Source of the DNA: Agelaius tricolor
Lineage: Eukaryota > Chordata > Aves > Passeriformes > Icteridae
Assembly: GCA_023055355.1 (NCBI GenBank)
Contig: JALJCS010000009.1
Coordinates: 45,414,501-45,478,500, forward strand
DNA length: 64,000 nt
Direction of reading: 5' to 3'
Shown piece after piece: positions 26,511 through 41,200 of this stretch. The stretch's first letter is position 1, and every line of letters begins with the position of its first letter. The notes under the pieces are model-generated. The model saw nothing but the letters and a program-made list of their open reading frames with translations, made no database searches and was not told the DNA's origin. The translations under genes and the position numbers were made by a program.

Positions 26511-26555
26511 AAAACAAACAAACAAAACTCCTAAACAAAACAAAAACGAGCATCC
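26511..26555. repeat. A/C-rich simple repeat
   Basis: Imperfect CAAA/CAAAA units (aaaaacaaacaaacaaaac and aaacaaaacaaaaac). Confidence 0.75.
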
Positions 26556-28324
26556 TAAACACTAGAAGGGAATTTAAGAGTATGATTCTAAATGCATAAG
26601 TACTACTCAAAGAAAGAGATGGAAAATGTCTTCAATCCTGATAAAACTCTTTTTCACTTAATTCCTAGAACCAGGTGAAATATTTTTTTCCAGACTAATA
26701 CTGTAAATAAAATTTACTACTACAACAGGTAGATGGTATGTAAGGGTGCTCCACTGAATACAGAATTAGCAAATTAGTGTTCCAATATAATAAATCAATA
26801 CAAAATTAGCAAAATAGGCAGCTGAAAAGAGATTAATTTCATTGAAATACCAAGCTTTGAAGTCCAGATAAAGACAATATCCAGAAAAAAAACCTGCTCC
26901 TAACATAGGCTACACAGTTGCAAAGAGGGGCTGCACCCTTTTCAAATACCCCTTTAAAATGTTTTATAAACTGTACTCATGAGTCAAAACAGATTTTTCT
27001 TAAGAAAAAATTGCTATATTGCAACTTACAGCAATTTTGTGTGTTTTTATTTCCTTCCTAAAGTCTCACAGCAGTGCCAAGTGACAAAAATGGCTGCAAG
27101 ACTGAGGTGCTTTATCAGTGATGGAAGAAGAGAGACAAAACCAACAGGATGCACCTTCACTGATTTGTGCTGCTGACTCTGGAGTCCAATAAATTGGTTG
27201 AGGTGGTAACTACAAATACTCAAATGCACTGTTCCACACCGAAATCAGTCTTTATCTCTGTTGATATTTTATGGATAGACCCCATAGAAAAACCAATTGC
27301 ACAATTAAAAAGATTTAATAAACCCTTAAAGGTGACAGTAAAAATACTGTTTTCTACACTGCATAATTTTTAAAGGAGCATCACTGTGTTTTAGGAAGAT
27401 AGTAAATGAAAGGAATCAGTCAGGCTAATTAGGGCACAGAATAGAAATGGTAATCACGGAACATGACAGCAGAGAAAAAGAAGGCATTAATTTCCTGCAA
27501 TATATCAGTGCATACTCCTGGGATCAGGAAGGTCTGCAGGAAAAGAATGGAAGGGATAGATCATTACAGCTCCAAGCAGCCATCTCCATCACCTTTAAAC
27601 AGAAAAGGAGAATTGTAACCCTGAGAACACTTCAGAGCAATGCAGAACTTACTCACTGAGTCCTCAAATCTGTCCACAGTAGCTGTGAAAACTCTCTATT
27701 TTAAAGTATAATATCACTAATGCGTTATTTCATTGTTCTTTTTTACTTTTGAATCATTGTTCTATTGTTGACATTAGCTAGAAGGACTTTTGGGGGGGAA
27801 GGGTAAGGCAGGAGTGTGCTAAGTTTCTCAACACTGTAGTGAATGCAGCAACAAGAAATATCATTTATTGTAACTACAGAAGGAACCTGTGTTTGTTGGA
27901 ATTTCTCAGTATTATTTCAAGAGGAATTAGTGTCCAACTTCTCTTTTCATAGAACCTTTCATGCTCCTGTGTACAGCTGAGGACTAACTTATCAGAAGAC
28001 ACTGCAAACAAGCAATAGACCATACCAAACACTTCTTTCTGCAAGAGGGAAAAACGGTCTGAATAGATCAGACCATTAGCATTTTGGGGCTAATTCCTTT
28101 GCACATTATCTATCTCTTGTATCTGTTGGTGAGAACAGTTACAGAATCATCATCTCCTGGTCTGAACATAATAACCAAATGCTAGAAAAATCCCTCACAC
28201 TATTAGAAAGCTTTAAAGTGCCTTCATACCAGATACATGTACAAAAATTGCTCAACTATGGAGAGCAGTGTGTCAATCATATTATATCCTTATTATATAT
28301 TATATCAAATGCTATCATAGATGC

Positions 28325-28373
28325 GTTATTCTTCCTCTGTGTCCCTTTTATTGGGACACAGAGGGAGAATAAC
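28325..28373. repeat. Inverted repeat / hairpin, 21-bp arms, 7-nt loop
   Basis: The left arm at 28325..28345 (gttattcttcctctgtgtcc plus c) and the right arm at 28353..28373 are reverse complements at 20 of 21 positions. The one exception would be a G:U pair in one transcript orientation. The loop is ttttatt. AT-rich flanks on both sides could lengthen the stem irregularly to about 100 nt. It could be a palindrome made by template switching or a young miRNA-like hairpin. Confidence 0.85.
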
Positions 28374-28989
28374 TCATATTATTATATATCCCATAAACTG
28401 TAGTTTCTGTCCTCCCTCTCCCCATTTTTCCTCCTTCTTCCCCTTTGTATGTGAAACCTTTCTGTTTTCAGCTCTGAATATATGATAAGTAGTTAGTCAT
28501 GGATTTCTCTTTTTCCTATGCAGTAACAGCCCCTTGGAATCTGCAGATGCAATTTTTTTCTATCCATAACAAATTAATCTGCTAGCCTGGGTTAATTAAT
28601 TCCTATGATAACCATTACTCAATTTGCTTTGCATGTGGGAATTTTTTAGTAACCATTTTTTTCCTGAGGATGTTTCCACTTTTGCACAAAGACCAAAACT
28701 TCCAGCCTGAGTGTTGCTGCAATGATGTTTTGTTGGCTGGCTTTATGTCAGATTGATTTTCTGTGTGAAAATAGTAATTTACCAGAGCTGTTCTCAAATA
28801 ATTAATGTCACTTAGCTTCATGCCTCCAAAACATTCAAGGTATGCACTGAAATCCTACAAAAGCTCCCCCTGCCATGACTTACTACTGGTAAGCTTTCTA
28901 GAGAAGGCAGACCTTGAAGGAATGGAATATTCTTACAGGCAGTTATTAACAATAAAAATCTGAACATCAGTGCAGTCTCTATTTACAAG

Positions 28990-29430
28990 GTTATAGTTTC
29001 TTGTTATGGCCTTATTATAACATTGCAGTTTTTAATGGTTTAAGATCTAAAACTAAATTTTTTTGGGTTCACTGCTTTCACTACAGCAATTATTTTGATA
29101 ATAGATCAGCTAAAGTAATGCAATTTTTTCTAATCTGTGCAATTATTAATGTAATTAGCAAGATGCAATAGCAATGAGAAAACAATCTAACTCACTTTAA
29201 AAATACTTTAAATAATCCAATATTTAAAATGAGAGGCTTAAAATCATGCTTGCATTTTTAATTATGGTTACCAAGACTGCACATTCAGGTATAGATTTTG
29301 AATGTGTGATTTATTTAAGGCCCTGCTTTATTTGCATGTACAAGTCAGGAGTTTGGGCACACAGACAAAATTACCGTAATCATGGGGAATATTTAAATGC
29401 CCCAATCCAGACAGGTAATTGTAAAGTTGG
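28990..29430. promoter_or_regulatory. Candidate conserved noncoding element (AT-rich, TAAT-dense)
   Basis: A long unique-looking stretch with repeated homeodomain-like cores (caattattaatgtaattagc near 29141..29160, taattatgg near 29260, aggtaattg near 29413). An octamer ATTTGCAT lies at 29330..29337. No repeats or coding potential are seen. The enhancer idea is inference from motif density alone. Confidence 0.27.
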
Positions 29431-32000
29431 GTAATTCGTATGCAAAAATGCTGAAGTGTTCTTATAAGATCAGGCATTTGGCCTTTGAAATAGAGTCCTT
29501 TTGGATGTGTTTGCAGAAAAGCTCACAAGCTTGATTTTTAAAGACACCAAACATGATTAGTGACTCCCAGACTATTTCAGTTCTGACTTACCATTGAAAA
29601 TAAAGTACTCTCATGCCTCTGTGAGAAGCAAATACAATTTTCTTTTGTATTATCTCTGAATACCCACAAGCTCACAGGCAAATAATCTTGATTATTGAAA
29701 ATTATTTTCAAGCCATCTTTTTGTCTTCTACATTACTGTACTCAATTTTATGTAATCTCATTCTATTCTATCATTGTTTTAAGACATAAGAGTAACACAA
29801 TGTGGTACTTATGAATAAAAATTCTGTGATTTATGTCAGCAACTAAATCAGTATTCAAATACCTATTTTGCCATGGAACCAACACATAAAATTCTGTACT
29901 TAGTTCATTGAAGTTTTCCTTTTCCTCACATCCATGTAGAATTACTTGCAGTACTTAGCCCCAAATTACAGCAACTATTTAATTGTATTTACACAGGTAC
30001 AGATGACACCTACATTCCTGGGGTTTTTTGTGGGTTGTTTTGGTTTTTAGTTTGTTTGGTTTTTTTCAATAAGTAAACATTGCCAACTTCTCCCAACCCA
30101 TCATCACATTCAGACTAATGTGAATTTCAATGTATAGGCAATATCTTGGTAACTCAAGGGAAAGCTCTCACTACGGTCTCAAATATTCATCTACTGGCCT
30201 TCTAGGACAGGAATAAATGCTTTTATGATGCAAATCCAACCCCATACAAATAAAGTAAAAAATCAGGAAGGTGCCCTTTAGCTGAACAGGTTTCTAATTT
30301 GTGTTTCACTGAAGTAATTATGTGGGATAGATCTTCAATCCTTGTGTCTAGAATATTTCACATGATTGATGACAAGAATCAGAGTTAAGTATTTCCACTG
30401 AATACACTGATATTTCACAGGAATCTCCCAGAGATGAACCATGACTTTAATATGAATTCTCAAATAATCAGGTTGATATGAAAAATGTTCCCTCCAAAAA
30501 GACTTCCAGTATTGATAGAGAAATTTGAGCTTAAGAACATAGGTAAATATTACTATAAAAATATATTAAATCTTCATAAAAGCTGAATCTTTCCTAAAAG
30601 TGCTGAAGAAGTACAGAGAGCCTTATTTCTAGTTTTCAACTATACTAAATGCACACTACAGTTTTTAAGTATTTTCCAAATGAAAAAAATAACATTATCC
30701 CCATCCTGAAAAATTCCAACCAAAGCCTTAAGCTTAGAGAGGCCAGTGGGACTTATTCGAGATTTTCTAGCAGTTAATTATCCTGACTACAGGTGCCAGG
30801 CTCTCACATGCCACAGGCCAGGTGGAGCTGTAGCTCTTTAAATGAGGTTCCAAAGACCCCAAAACAGCACCATAAAGTCATCCTACAACTGTTTTTACTT
30901 TATTCTTTCTTCCCCACTTTTCTTCACAGTTGCGAACATACAATCAGAGATTTGGCATGAAACTGACCTCTTAACTACAGATTGTTTAGCTAAAAAGTTA
31001 TTTTTTTAGAAGTTACTAGCACCACCTTTGTAGGACTGTGTGAATATAGTATCCTGCTATTTTTAAGTATGTAAATTCACATGACAGTTTTCATTCTGAA
31101 AGAAAAATGTTTAGAGTTTTAAATAGGCACACGTGGTTTTGGTAACATTTCAGGGCAATCACAGAACTAAAAAAAACTGGCAAAAATTTTTATATATAAT
31201 TTTAGATATTTGACCGATGATTAGACATGTCTGGAATAATCCCTCAATCAAAAGAAAAATAAAATTCAGAATTAGGATTACACAGTCCACAGAAATGACA
31301 ACTACTGATGCTGCTTTGCCATTCCTCATCAGATTGTGAATTTAATTCTGGTAAAGTTTAACTCCATTTCAGCTTTTAAATACTTGATCAGAAGTGTTCA
31401 GGACAGAGAGCTCTTGAGTTGATAAATATCTCTATCCTAGCTGAGGTGTGGACACATGACAGGAATAAAGAGAGCTACAGCTCACTCACTGATCCATGGG
31501 CTCTGGTTGTGCCTAAGTCTTCCAGCAGTTAACATTACATTTATTTCTCACCTGGGGGTGGCCCATTGCTTGTATGTGGTCGATTTTCACCTTTTTCCCT
31601 CACTTATATTCACGTTTCTCATACTGTGAGCAAAATGACTGCGAGACAAAGGTCAGGAGCTACAATTCTGACAGTAAATGAGACACCGGTGTCTTCATTC
31701 AATATTTGGAACTGTAAAATTCAGGAATGTGCGTTCCTCTAAAGAGTAACAATGGACTGTGCATTTGGCACTTTTCTCTAATTTTTTAATAGAAAACTCA
31801 AGCGAGACAAACAGCCACTCTCTTAAACGCAGCTACAATAATGTAACTGCACTTGACATGAATATTTTCAAACAATAAAAAGCAATATAGCCACAGATGT
31901 TTGGTTTAAGAAAACTAGATACATGATATAGAAATATATACGCAAAACGACATTAATTTTATTTGGGAATAAAAAAATATTTCTAGAGAGCCAGCCACAT

Positions 32001-32135
32001 GAGAAGTGGCTGAGGAAACTGGGGGTGTTCAGCCTGGAGAAAAGGAGGCTCAGGGGAGACCTTTTCACTCTCTACAATCCATGAAAGGAGGCTGTAGCAA
32101 GGTGGGGATCAGTCTCCCAGGTAAAATGTAACAGT
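32001..32135 (+). mobile_element. CR1 LINE fragment
   Basis: A short internal piece of CR1 matching the end of ORF2, containing gggggtgttcagcctggaga and aaaggaggctcaggggagac. The same phrase occurs in the fragment at 13921..14445. It lacks the CR1 3' terminus, so it is truncated at both ends. Antisense to EPHA6. The right limit is uncertain; weak similarity may continue to about 32175. Confidence 0.85.
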
Positions 32136-35100
32136 AAGATGAATTTGATGACCAAAAAAACCAAAATGGAGACCTTTCCATTAGGTGATGCTTAATGCCC
32201 TTTGTGTGGTGCAAGAACTTTTGTTATGAAATGTAACATTGCTTAAAACAGAAAGATTACCCTATATTACCTAAGGACAGCAAATAACAATCTTTTTGAT
32301 TTGTAATTACTACAATGATAAATGTTTTAGGGTTGAACGGAAGCAGAAGCTTAGGTCGAAAATGGAAATCAATATGAAATTAATACATCTCCTCTCAGTT
32401 ATTAATTTGCATCTATACATTTCAAACCTATCACAGCAGATAAAGAGGGGCTTGACTGGCAGTCCAATTAAGAAAGGCACAGGACTGGAGCTACAGGTAA
32501 TTTCATTTACAAGTATCATTGGTCTGGGAAAACAAATACATCATCTCCAGTATTATTCTTGATATCAGCTCAGGCTACACACCTGTAATATTTCTAATAA
32601 TTAGGAATTAATTACACCTTCTCTCCATCCTCATCTCCCTTTCCTCCATCATATATTATAAATTCTGTACTTGCAGAATGGATCCTAATCAGTCTCTTTG
32701 TGTTCTCATAGAGGGGCCACACATTCAAGGCATACAAACATCCCACAAAGAGGCCTGTCAGGCATATTCCCTGCCACTTTTAAGAATATTTGGACGAAAT
32801 CAATGACCTCAGATACTATTTTTTAACAGAAGGACTTAAGACAGCAATCAAAAGCATAAGAACAAAAAAAGGTCAATACAAAGAGGATATCCGTGAGTTA
32901 CTGTGATATAATATTGCTGAAATATAAAATTGTTAACGACTTCTGTTCAGAGGTACATTAAGTGTTAGCCTTCATAGTGCTTCTAGTATCTCCTTCATTA
33001 TCCCAATTAAATCTTGACAATTTCATCCCTAATATTACAACTGCTCGTTTATAGACTGCTTTCTACTGCAAAACTGAAGTACACACAATCTTAAAGATGT
33101 TTGTGGAATAATGAGATTTGAATCAACTTTGAGACTCCTAATCTTAATTGGCAAGAGGTGTGGGAAGATGGAAAATCTTCTTTCTCTATAATCTAATCAA
33201 ACTTAGCAGTATCAGCTTCTACAGTGCAACGTCAGCCTTTCCCCTGAGGGGCTGAGCAGAAGGTTAGGAAAAAATTAATTGTAAACATTAATGTAAATAC
33301 CAAAAGTTCATACTGGTCACGGTAAGTAAGCCACCTCAGCAACATTTGTGCTTTCTCTTGTACTCCCTCACTTGTATTTTTGGTATTGCTTTCAGCATCC
33401 CACCCCAGCAGGCTGAAGCAGGAGCTGTATTTTCCCAAGGGGTGCGTTGAAAATGGAAATGTTTTAATGGGAAACCCACAAGAACTCAGAAATCAGAGCA
33501 TTACAAACTCATCTGGTCAAAGCCAAAAACAGGGGGAACTTTAAATTCTGTTCTTAATTCAGAATGAAACTATTTCTGCAAGAGTTTTTAGAAAATATTC
33601 TCTGATAGGAGGAAGAGGAAAGAACTCCTGTGGTGGTTGTGACAAACTGGAGTTTAGGACTGTGCTGATATTGCATTACAGCTGCAACAACCCTCCTCTC
33701 CTTGATGCTAATGCTCATCAGGTACATCAACACTCAGGACTCTGGGGAAAGACAGATTGTCCCTGAGTCCTCATGAGCAGCAGTCACAACCCACCTCCAG
33801 CAAGAGGGAAGCGAGCTCATCTGAATTCCTAAGTGCTCGTTTTGACGTGGGCCATGAAGATGAAGAGTGGGGTTCAGTACAATGCGGAGGATTCATCCTG
33901 GATAATCCCCTCTCATAGCCAGTTACAAAGTGCTACAATTAAAGAAGTAACTCGACTTTTCAAAAACAGATAAAAAGAAGGAACTCTCTTCACACCACAA
34001 ACAGCAGTAATCCCTTTATGGCTCCTTGAGTCTACATACGCAAGTTTGCCTAGATTTCTAAAAACAGCCTGAAACCGTAAAAAAGATGAAGAGATACTTT
34101 TTTGTGTTAATCTCCACACAGATAAGGTAAGATTCTAAAATCCCCAAGACAATCCCCAAGGCAGGGATGTCTGTTTGCCTACAAAAAAATTTCAATGACT
34201 ACTAACAGTATCTATCATCTGTCTCTCATCTTTTCTCTAAAACATACAGAAGCAAAGGTGAGATGTTTGATACACAGTGGAGTAAGAAAGCAGCTGGAAT
34301 TAATTTATGCATAACCAGCCAGACAAGCTGTTGCAGCTGATGGTTATGCATTTTAGCACAGCCTGCTGTTGGCACATTGTTTAAATAAAAAATATGATGC
34401 CCACACATTCAAAGCAATGATGGAGAGCTAATGATCAGTTTCACAGCAGTGGGCTGTTGCTTCCTAACTGTTATTTGGACTCATTTTTGATAAGTTAGCG
34501 CTGGGTTTTGTTTTATTATTATTTTTTATGCAATATCTCCTTCATTACATGATATCAAGCTGAAGGGAGGGACTTCAGCTAAAGTGCCGAATTGCCATTC
34601 TACTGGATAAGCCTGGTATGCCCTAACCAGAAACATGGGATCAAACTGATGTTTCTAGAATATGATGGCCTCGCTAGTGGAAAGGCAAACCTGGCAAGGG
34701 TATCCTCAGGGCCAATGTTGGTAGGGCAGCAGCCAGGATATAAAATGCTGTAATAAATGGAACATTATTTCATCAGATGAAATGTGCCATGGCTTCTGTC
34801 TTACTTTCACTCGTCTCAGTGCACTAAAATAATTCAAGGGACATGGAGTTACTTTTCTTCTCTCCTTCTCTGCCACATTAAGTTCAAGCAAAGCACACAG
34901 AAATTGAACTGACCTGAGCAAATGATTGGCGGTTTCTCCTGGGCTTCTAAAGCAAAAAGGTGCTACAGGAAAAATGAAGAGTTTTACTGACTGTAGGCTT
35001 TACCCAGAACAGAAAGAAATAGAATTTCTTAGTACTTCTAACTGGAGAAAAACACCTGGCAACTCCCAGCATTTCCTTTGTATGAGACAATTTATAGGAA

Positions 35101-38100
35101 CACTTATATGTACATTAAAATGCCCAGCTGTCAAATTGAAGAGGAGGTCCTTTCAGATGGTGATGCACTATATATCAAATGAGAACTATAAATAACAAAT
35201 GTATAATAAAATATTGACCCTCACCCTTAGGAAATCCTAGCCCTTAATTTTGCAACTAGATTGAAACCTGCTGACATTGACTAGAAATTGTTATCACTGA
35301 TCTAGTAAATGATTGTTAATTTATTGTGAACTTTGAAAAGGTGCTTCCTGTGGCTTAGGTATTCATGGTCAGGAAGGAGGCATTGCACAGAATATTAACT
35401 GGGCATTGCTAAGAAAACATCCAACTAGAATTTAACATGGTAAATTGGCAACCAGCCAGATTTTGAATTCTTCACTGTATGCCAGTATTTTAATTTTATT
35501 TTTATTACATAACCTAGTTGTTTTGGGGGGTTTATAACTCATATTTTTAAGCACTATAGTCCAGTTCCGTCCATCTCAATTTGATAATTAGATAGGCCAT
35601 GGTATCACAGAATTCCCTATGACCGAAGTCAGTGCAGGAGCATTGGTGGCTCTTTGAGTGCTCTGTGTTGTTAAGAAAGGATCTTCTGAGACCTGCTCAC
35701 AAACGAAGCAGAACTAATCAATCCCTCTTGGACAACCTGATTACCTGGAAATCAGTCAGGGAGCTTGTTCTGTTGGCCTACAGGATCTGAGCAAAGACTA
35801 AATGTAACTTCCAGCAGAAGTAGCACAGAAAGCACATCTATCAGGCAAATATCTCTAACACAGATACAGCGAGCACTGGAGCACAGAATTTCTTGTTACT
35901 GTCCCAAAATACTCTGCTGTGACATGGAAAACACAGACATTCCCATTCCATCAGTCAGCGTCTCACAGCAACTAATTTTCCCCCAGTGATCAGGAAGCTC
36001 AGAGCACTCTTTCATCAACACACAGGGAACTGAACTAGGTCCTGGTGCAGAACACTTTGCCCTTTTGCTAATGCAGTTTGTGTTTCAGATTCTGTTTGTG
36101 ACAAGCTTTGAATTCTGTTTGGGTTTAACATGGCGTTACAGCTGCTGGGTGCCTCACTCTGTTACTGCCAGGTCCAGAGATAGCACAACCTGGGAAAGGA
36201 AAACAAGTGCCTGCAGCAACTGATTGACAGGCCTGAAACACCTGGGAGAAGACCATCACACAAGAAATAATGGCTTAGAGAAAAACAAATTAGGAGCTGA
36301 TTTATATTCCAGGAGACATTTTATTGCCTGCCATTCTCCATCCCACTGAAATATTGTGATGGATTAGGGTGACAGAAGAGAATTGCTAGGTGCTGGTAGT
36401 GACAATTTGAACAACGAGGTGAAGGAAACACACCATGCTCTGCCTCTCCCCAGAACATGGTGAGCTTATTGTGGAGGGAATACAGCCCATTAGTCATGGA
36501 GACACCTCAAGGTGTGTTGTTCCTCTGTACATTCACACTGTAGGCATCTCTCACACCCAATTCTGGTGAAGTTTAAGGTCTGTAATCTAAGGTCAAACAC
36601 TAAGAGGGAATTGAAGACTGAAAGCATTCCCAATAGCACTAGGAAATAACCATAGTAAGATCTTTCATTTGATACCAACCTCCCCAAATTTGCTGAAAAC
36701 ATCTAGAGCCATAAGAGCAGAGATGTTCTGGAAAGTGGTACCTGAAAAGGTACTTGACAAAGCAGGGTAATGTAGGTATAAACTGAGTCATGGCTTTCCT
36801 AAAGTAGCAGTGGCCATGATCCAGCCTGGCCTCAGGTGGTGTGTTACCATGATAACTTGTCCAAAAACCCCAAAGGTGCAGAGGGGAAACATAAAAGAGA
36901 AGAGAACCTTTGTTTCACAGCCCACTGTCATGAAGGGAGATGATAAGAAGTGAGTCAGAATTCCCAAAGCAACGGAGCTGTCAGTGGTAGTCTTGAGACC
37001 TCTGAGATCTATCACAAGAGGTCCTAGGACTGTCATGGAAATGGAGTCTTTCATCAGACTGGAAGATTTCTGGGGGATTCAGGGTGCTTCCATAAAAAGC
37101 CTGCATCCCTTCCATCAGCCTGGCCTTCTCACTGAGTCTCTGACTCCTGCTGGCTTGTCACTACAGGGGACAGAGGTTTTCTGTGCCCCTGCTGCTCAGC
37201 ATGCACTGAGATGGATCTTCAAGCACAGGTGTTCTGAAGTGAGGTTCAAAATGTCACTCTTGAAAGAAATCCTCAAAAGAAGAGGATTTGAGAAGGAAGA
37301 TGTGCTTGTCAGGTAAAACTGTGGCAGCTGCTGATACACAGCAGCTGGAAAAATAAAGGGCATGATGTCTTACCCTCATTTGGGCCCAACCCCAGCAGAG
37401 TCCAAGCACTGAATTTGTTTCACTTCATCCTGCCAAAATTAGAGCGTGAAGAAGAAGAGGGAAAGAAATTCAGGGAGAAATCCAACAGCCTTTGGGCAAC
37501 CCCTCAGGAACCAGCTTTGTGCTAGGGAACTGCCTGTTATGTTTCCAGGGTTAGCCCAATAATTGTGTTTTACTCGCTAGAGTTACCTCAGTTGGGTCAA
37601 GCTACCAGTTTGCCTTATAATGCCCAGCAAAATACAGAAACCTTTTGGAGGGGATTCCAATATAGGATTTGAAATCAAGTCAATGCCCCAAATACTGGAC
37701 AGTGGAGAAACACATAGGATTTCTCATGTTTCACACCCATTTAAATCACAGTTCTACATATGGTGCTTTATATGTTCACCATAGAAAGTTCCTTATAGAG
37801 TTTTCATTAGGAGATTTCATTTATGCAAAAGAAAAAGATCCAAAAATGTATTAAGTGAGTTGCAGGTGTGCTGTGAGGTGAGAGAGCAATTATCAAGATC
37901 ATTATTGTAGTACATTAGTGTCTAATGGTGTGTGATAAGGATTGTAAAGTGCCTACTGTGTACTTAGATATCTTTCAGTTGGCACTCAGAGACAAAAAAA
38001 AATTACCTGGTACTGTATGTGTAAGCTGAGTGACTGGGAAAATAGAGAGAAGTATCAAATGCTTACAGATGTAGAGCACAAAACCAACACATAAATAGAA

Positions 38101-41100
38101 AAAAAATTTAAATACTCTTTCATTTTTCTAAACAGTAGTGCCAACTTTGGACAAAATGACCTATAAGCAGGTGCTCAGAGGGTCTCTTCAGTAAAAAATT
38201 TCTGTTTCCTAGGGTCTCATAAAAAACAAAAGAGAGTGCACATGCACACATGCACAAAAGACTACCAATTTTATATGCCATTTTTAAACAAAAAGTGTTT
38301 CTCTCACCACAATTGACTTTTTGAGCAAAAGATGTTTGGCTGAATCAATTTAAACAGCAACATGGAGTTTGGCAGCAATCCATTTCTGCTGAGATTAAGC
38401 CAGCTGCTACCGAATCCATTGATCCTTTTAGCTATTGATTTTTTAATTTAATAAAAAATGAAGTTTTAGAATGTGAACAAATTCACAGTGCTGAAGAGAC
38501 AGGATTTTGATAAACTCTGCTGCCAGACTAAGCTGGTAACTCTGTCAAATGAGAAAATCACACATGATTTAAAATATTAAAGATTGCCAATGTGGTGGAT
38601 TGCTTAAAACAGGATTTAAATAGAAATGTGACCTGGTAAAATAAAGCTGTCACAATTAAAACTGTATAATCTTAAAACAGCAAATCTGCTCTCTTTGTTT
38701 TCTATCTACTAATACTAGTGACTGAAGCTATTTTACTACACTTAATGCTCCTATTTATTTTGAAAAGTCAAATTATCTTTAGGAGAAAAGAACAGATGCT
38801 ATTCTTATTACAAGGAAATTTGTGACAACTTCTAACTGAGCATCAGGTTCTCCCTGAGACAGCTCCATGCACACTAGTCCTTCACTGTGTAGCTCCCAGC
38901 TTTTATTCAGTCAAGAGCATTCCCAGCTAGGCTGAGAATCCACAGCCTAAACACTACATGCTCTGAGCAGATACACAATCTGTATCCCTGGCACTGGGAT
39001 CTGCTGCCTCGTTCCCTCCTTGAGGCATTACTGCCATTAGGGTGCCCTCGTTTCCTCATTAATTCAATTCCATAAATGAGTGCTGGTAACTCAGAGGGCC
39101 ACAGCAATGGCCGGGTAATGGGACTGCCAAAGTGACAGAGTGACCTCTCCTGCCCATGGTGTTCAGAGCAGATCAGCAATTTACCACTGAAACAGATTTT
39201 CCCCTGGAAAAATGCTACTTGCAGAAAATTGATGTACTGGGGAGAATGGGAAAGAAGAAGTTGTAACAAATCTGTATCAACGTGCCCTCTGTTTTCCTGT
39301 CAGCTGTCCTGAAAAACTGGCCGGGGATCAACAACTTCAGCTCCAAATGCTGCCAGGACAGAGGTACCTGACAACAGCTTTAAGCCATTCAGAGGCAGAA
39401 TTCTCTGTGGACTGCAATTGAGCGCCCATAATACCAACATAAAATAACAAAGTATGTGATGAAATCGGAAATATTATTCTTGAAGAAATATTATTCTCCT
39501 GCTTGCATATTTTTTTTTCCTTAAAGAATTATCTACAACATCAGAGATTGCTCAGTTTAGCCTTCAGTGACACTCACAGATGGCCACTGGCAGCTGCATC
39601 TACACTTAACAACAAGGGTGGAGTAGCATTAGTAAACCTTGACAAAACAGAATAAGGAATGGAAGGAAATCTAGCAAGGCATGATGGACTCAAGCTTTAT
39701 CATGGGCTTTCTGAGGAAAAGGTGAAGAGAAGCCTTGACATTGCCAGGCTTTGGCTGCTCAAACTCTTCTCCAAAAATCTGTAGTTGCCACAGCTGAAAA
39801 CTGTATTCTAAACACACCACTCTACCCATACAAGCAGTTCCTATGGTTTTTAATTACTGGTGAATGCTCCTAGGCACTAGATGAAACACACAAATTTCTG
39901 TTTAAATAGGTTTAATGACTTTGCTGCAGTCTTTTCTGAACTGTCTCGCACTGCAACAAACAGGAGATGCACAAAGAATTGTAGGGGAAAATTAGCAAGG
40001 ATATACATTTTCTCCTCCAAAAATTAAACTAGAAAGTGTGAAAACACAGGGAACAGCCCCTAGACAACTTCAACCCACAGATGTTGGTTGCTTTCCTCAT
40101 GGCTTAACCATTCCCTTAGGAATATTCTTATTATACCTAATGTTTATACTCTTCATATAATATTATCTATGTAGTATTGTTATAAGATATAAAGGAAATA
40201 TTAACATCTTCCCATTCTACAACATGCTAATAGTGCCAGAATTCAAAGAGCTCTCTCCTGGGTGGCCAAGTGAACAGTTTGAAATAAAACATTTGCATGC
40301 CACGCCAGCAGCTGAGAACACTATTTAATGAAAATAAAGAGCTACAAAAAATTAATACATCACTGTTGAGTCAAGAGCACCTTGATAAAGGAACTTGGCC
40401 CATTTTCCATTCCACACAGGTTTGCTCTATTACTGCAAACATGAACATGGGTAAAGAGCACAACAGACAGGTCAAATTCAAGGAAAGCTTCATGTTTGTA
40501 GAGGACATTATAGGAAATTATGGAAAATACCAAAGCCCAGAGAATCTGGGTGAGTGTTAATGTGAGTCTTGAGGAAATCCACATACATACAAATATTCAC
40601 TGGCCATGAAGTTTCAGTCTCAACAGAAGTAACCCAAGGTCAAAGCTATGAACGGTGTGCAGCCTGTGCAATAAAAATGTAAATATCCTTCATTCTATGG
40701 AACCACAAGTGTGTTTAGCTACACTGTGCAAGTGGTCATCAGCACAGCAAGGAAGAGAGGGATGAGCCTGCTCTTCACAGACAGGCACTGCAGATTTTGA
40801 TTACGAGAACTATAGAAAATCTGCTCTTGCTGTTAACAGTTTTTCCTTTAGATGTTCACACACCACATCCACAGACAAATCTGCATGGATCAAAGAGAAC
40901 AATGAAAAATAAAACTGAAAATAGATAGCTTATTCATAGACTTCAGTAGTGAATAGAGGATTGATGAAACACCTGAAATGATTTTGAACTAATTAAGAAA
41001 ACATTTAAAAGCTATCTGCTACTTTTCTACCTCAATTTATTTGTTATTTTGTATTGGGATGGCAACAGGTTGGTAATGTGACATAATCAAAGCAGCTTTC

Positions 41101-41152
41101 CAAGGGCTTAAATTCAATTTCCTTTCCTAGTTCTGATTCCATTTTTGTTCTT

Positions 41153-41200
41153 TTATATACATTTTATATATATATGTGTATGTATATATACATATATATA
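41153..41200. repeat. TA/TG compound microsatellite
   Basis: Alternating purine-pyrimidine tract of TA and TG steps (tatatatatatgtgtatgta and onward). Capable of forming self-complementary structures. Confidence 0.9.

Noticed and set aside
38907..39269. 120-codon minus-strand open frame
   Set aside because: No domain recognised and no exon-like boundaries.
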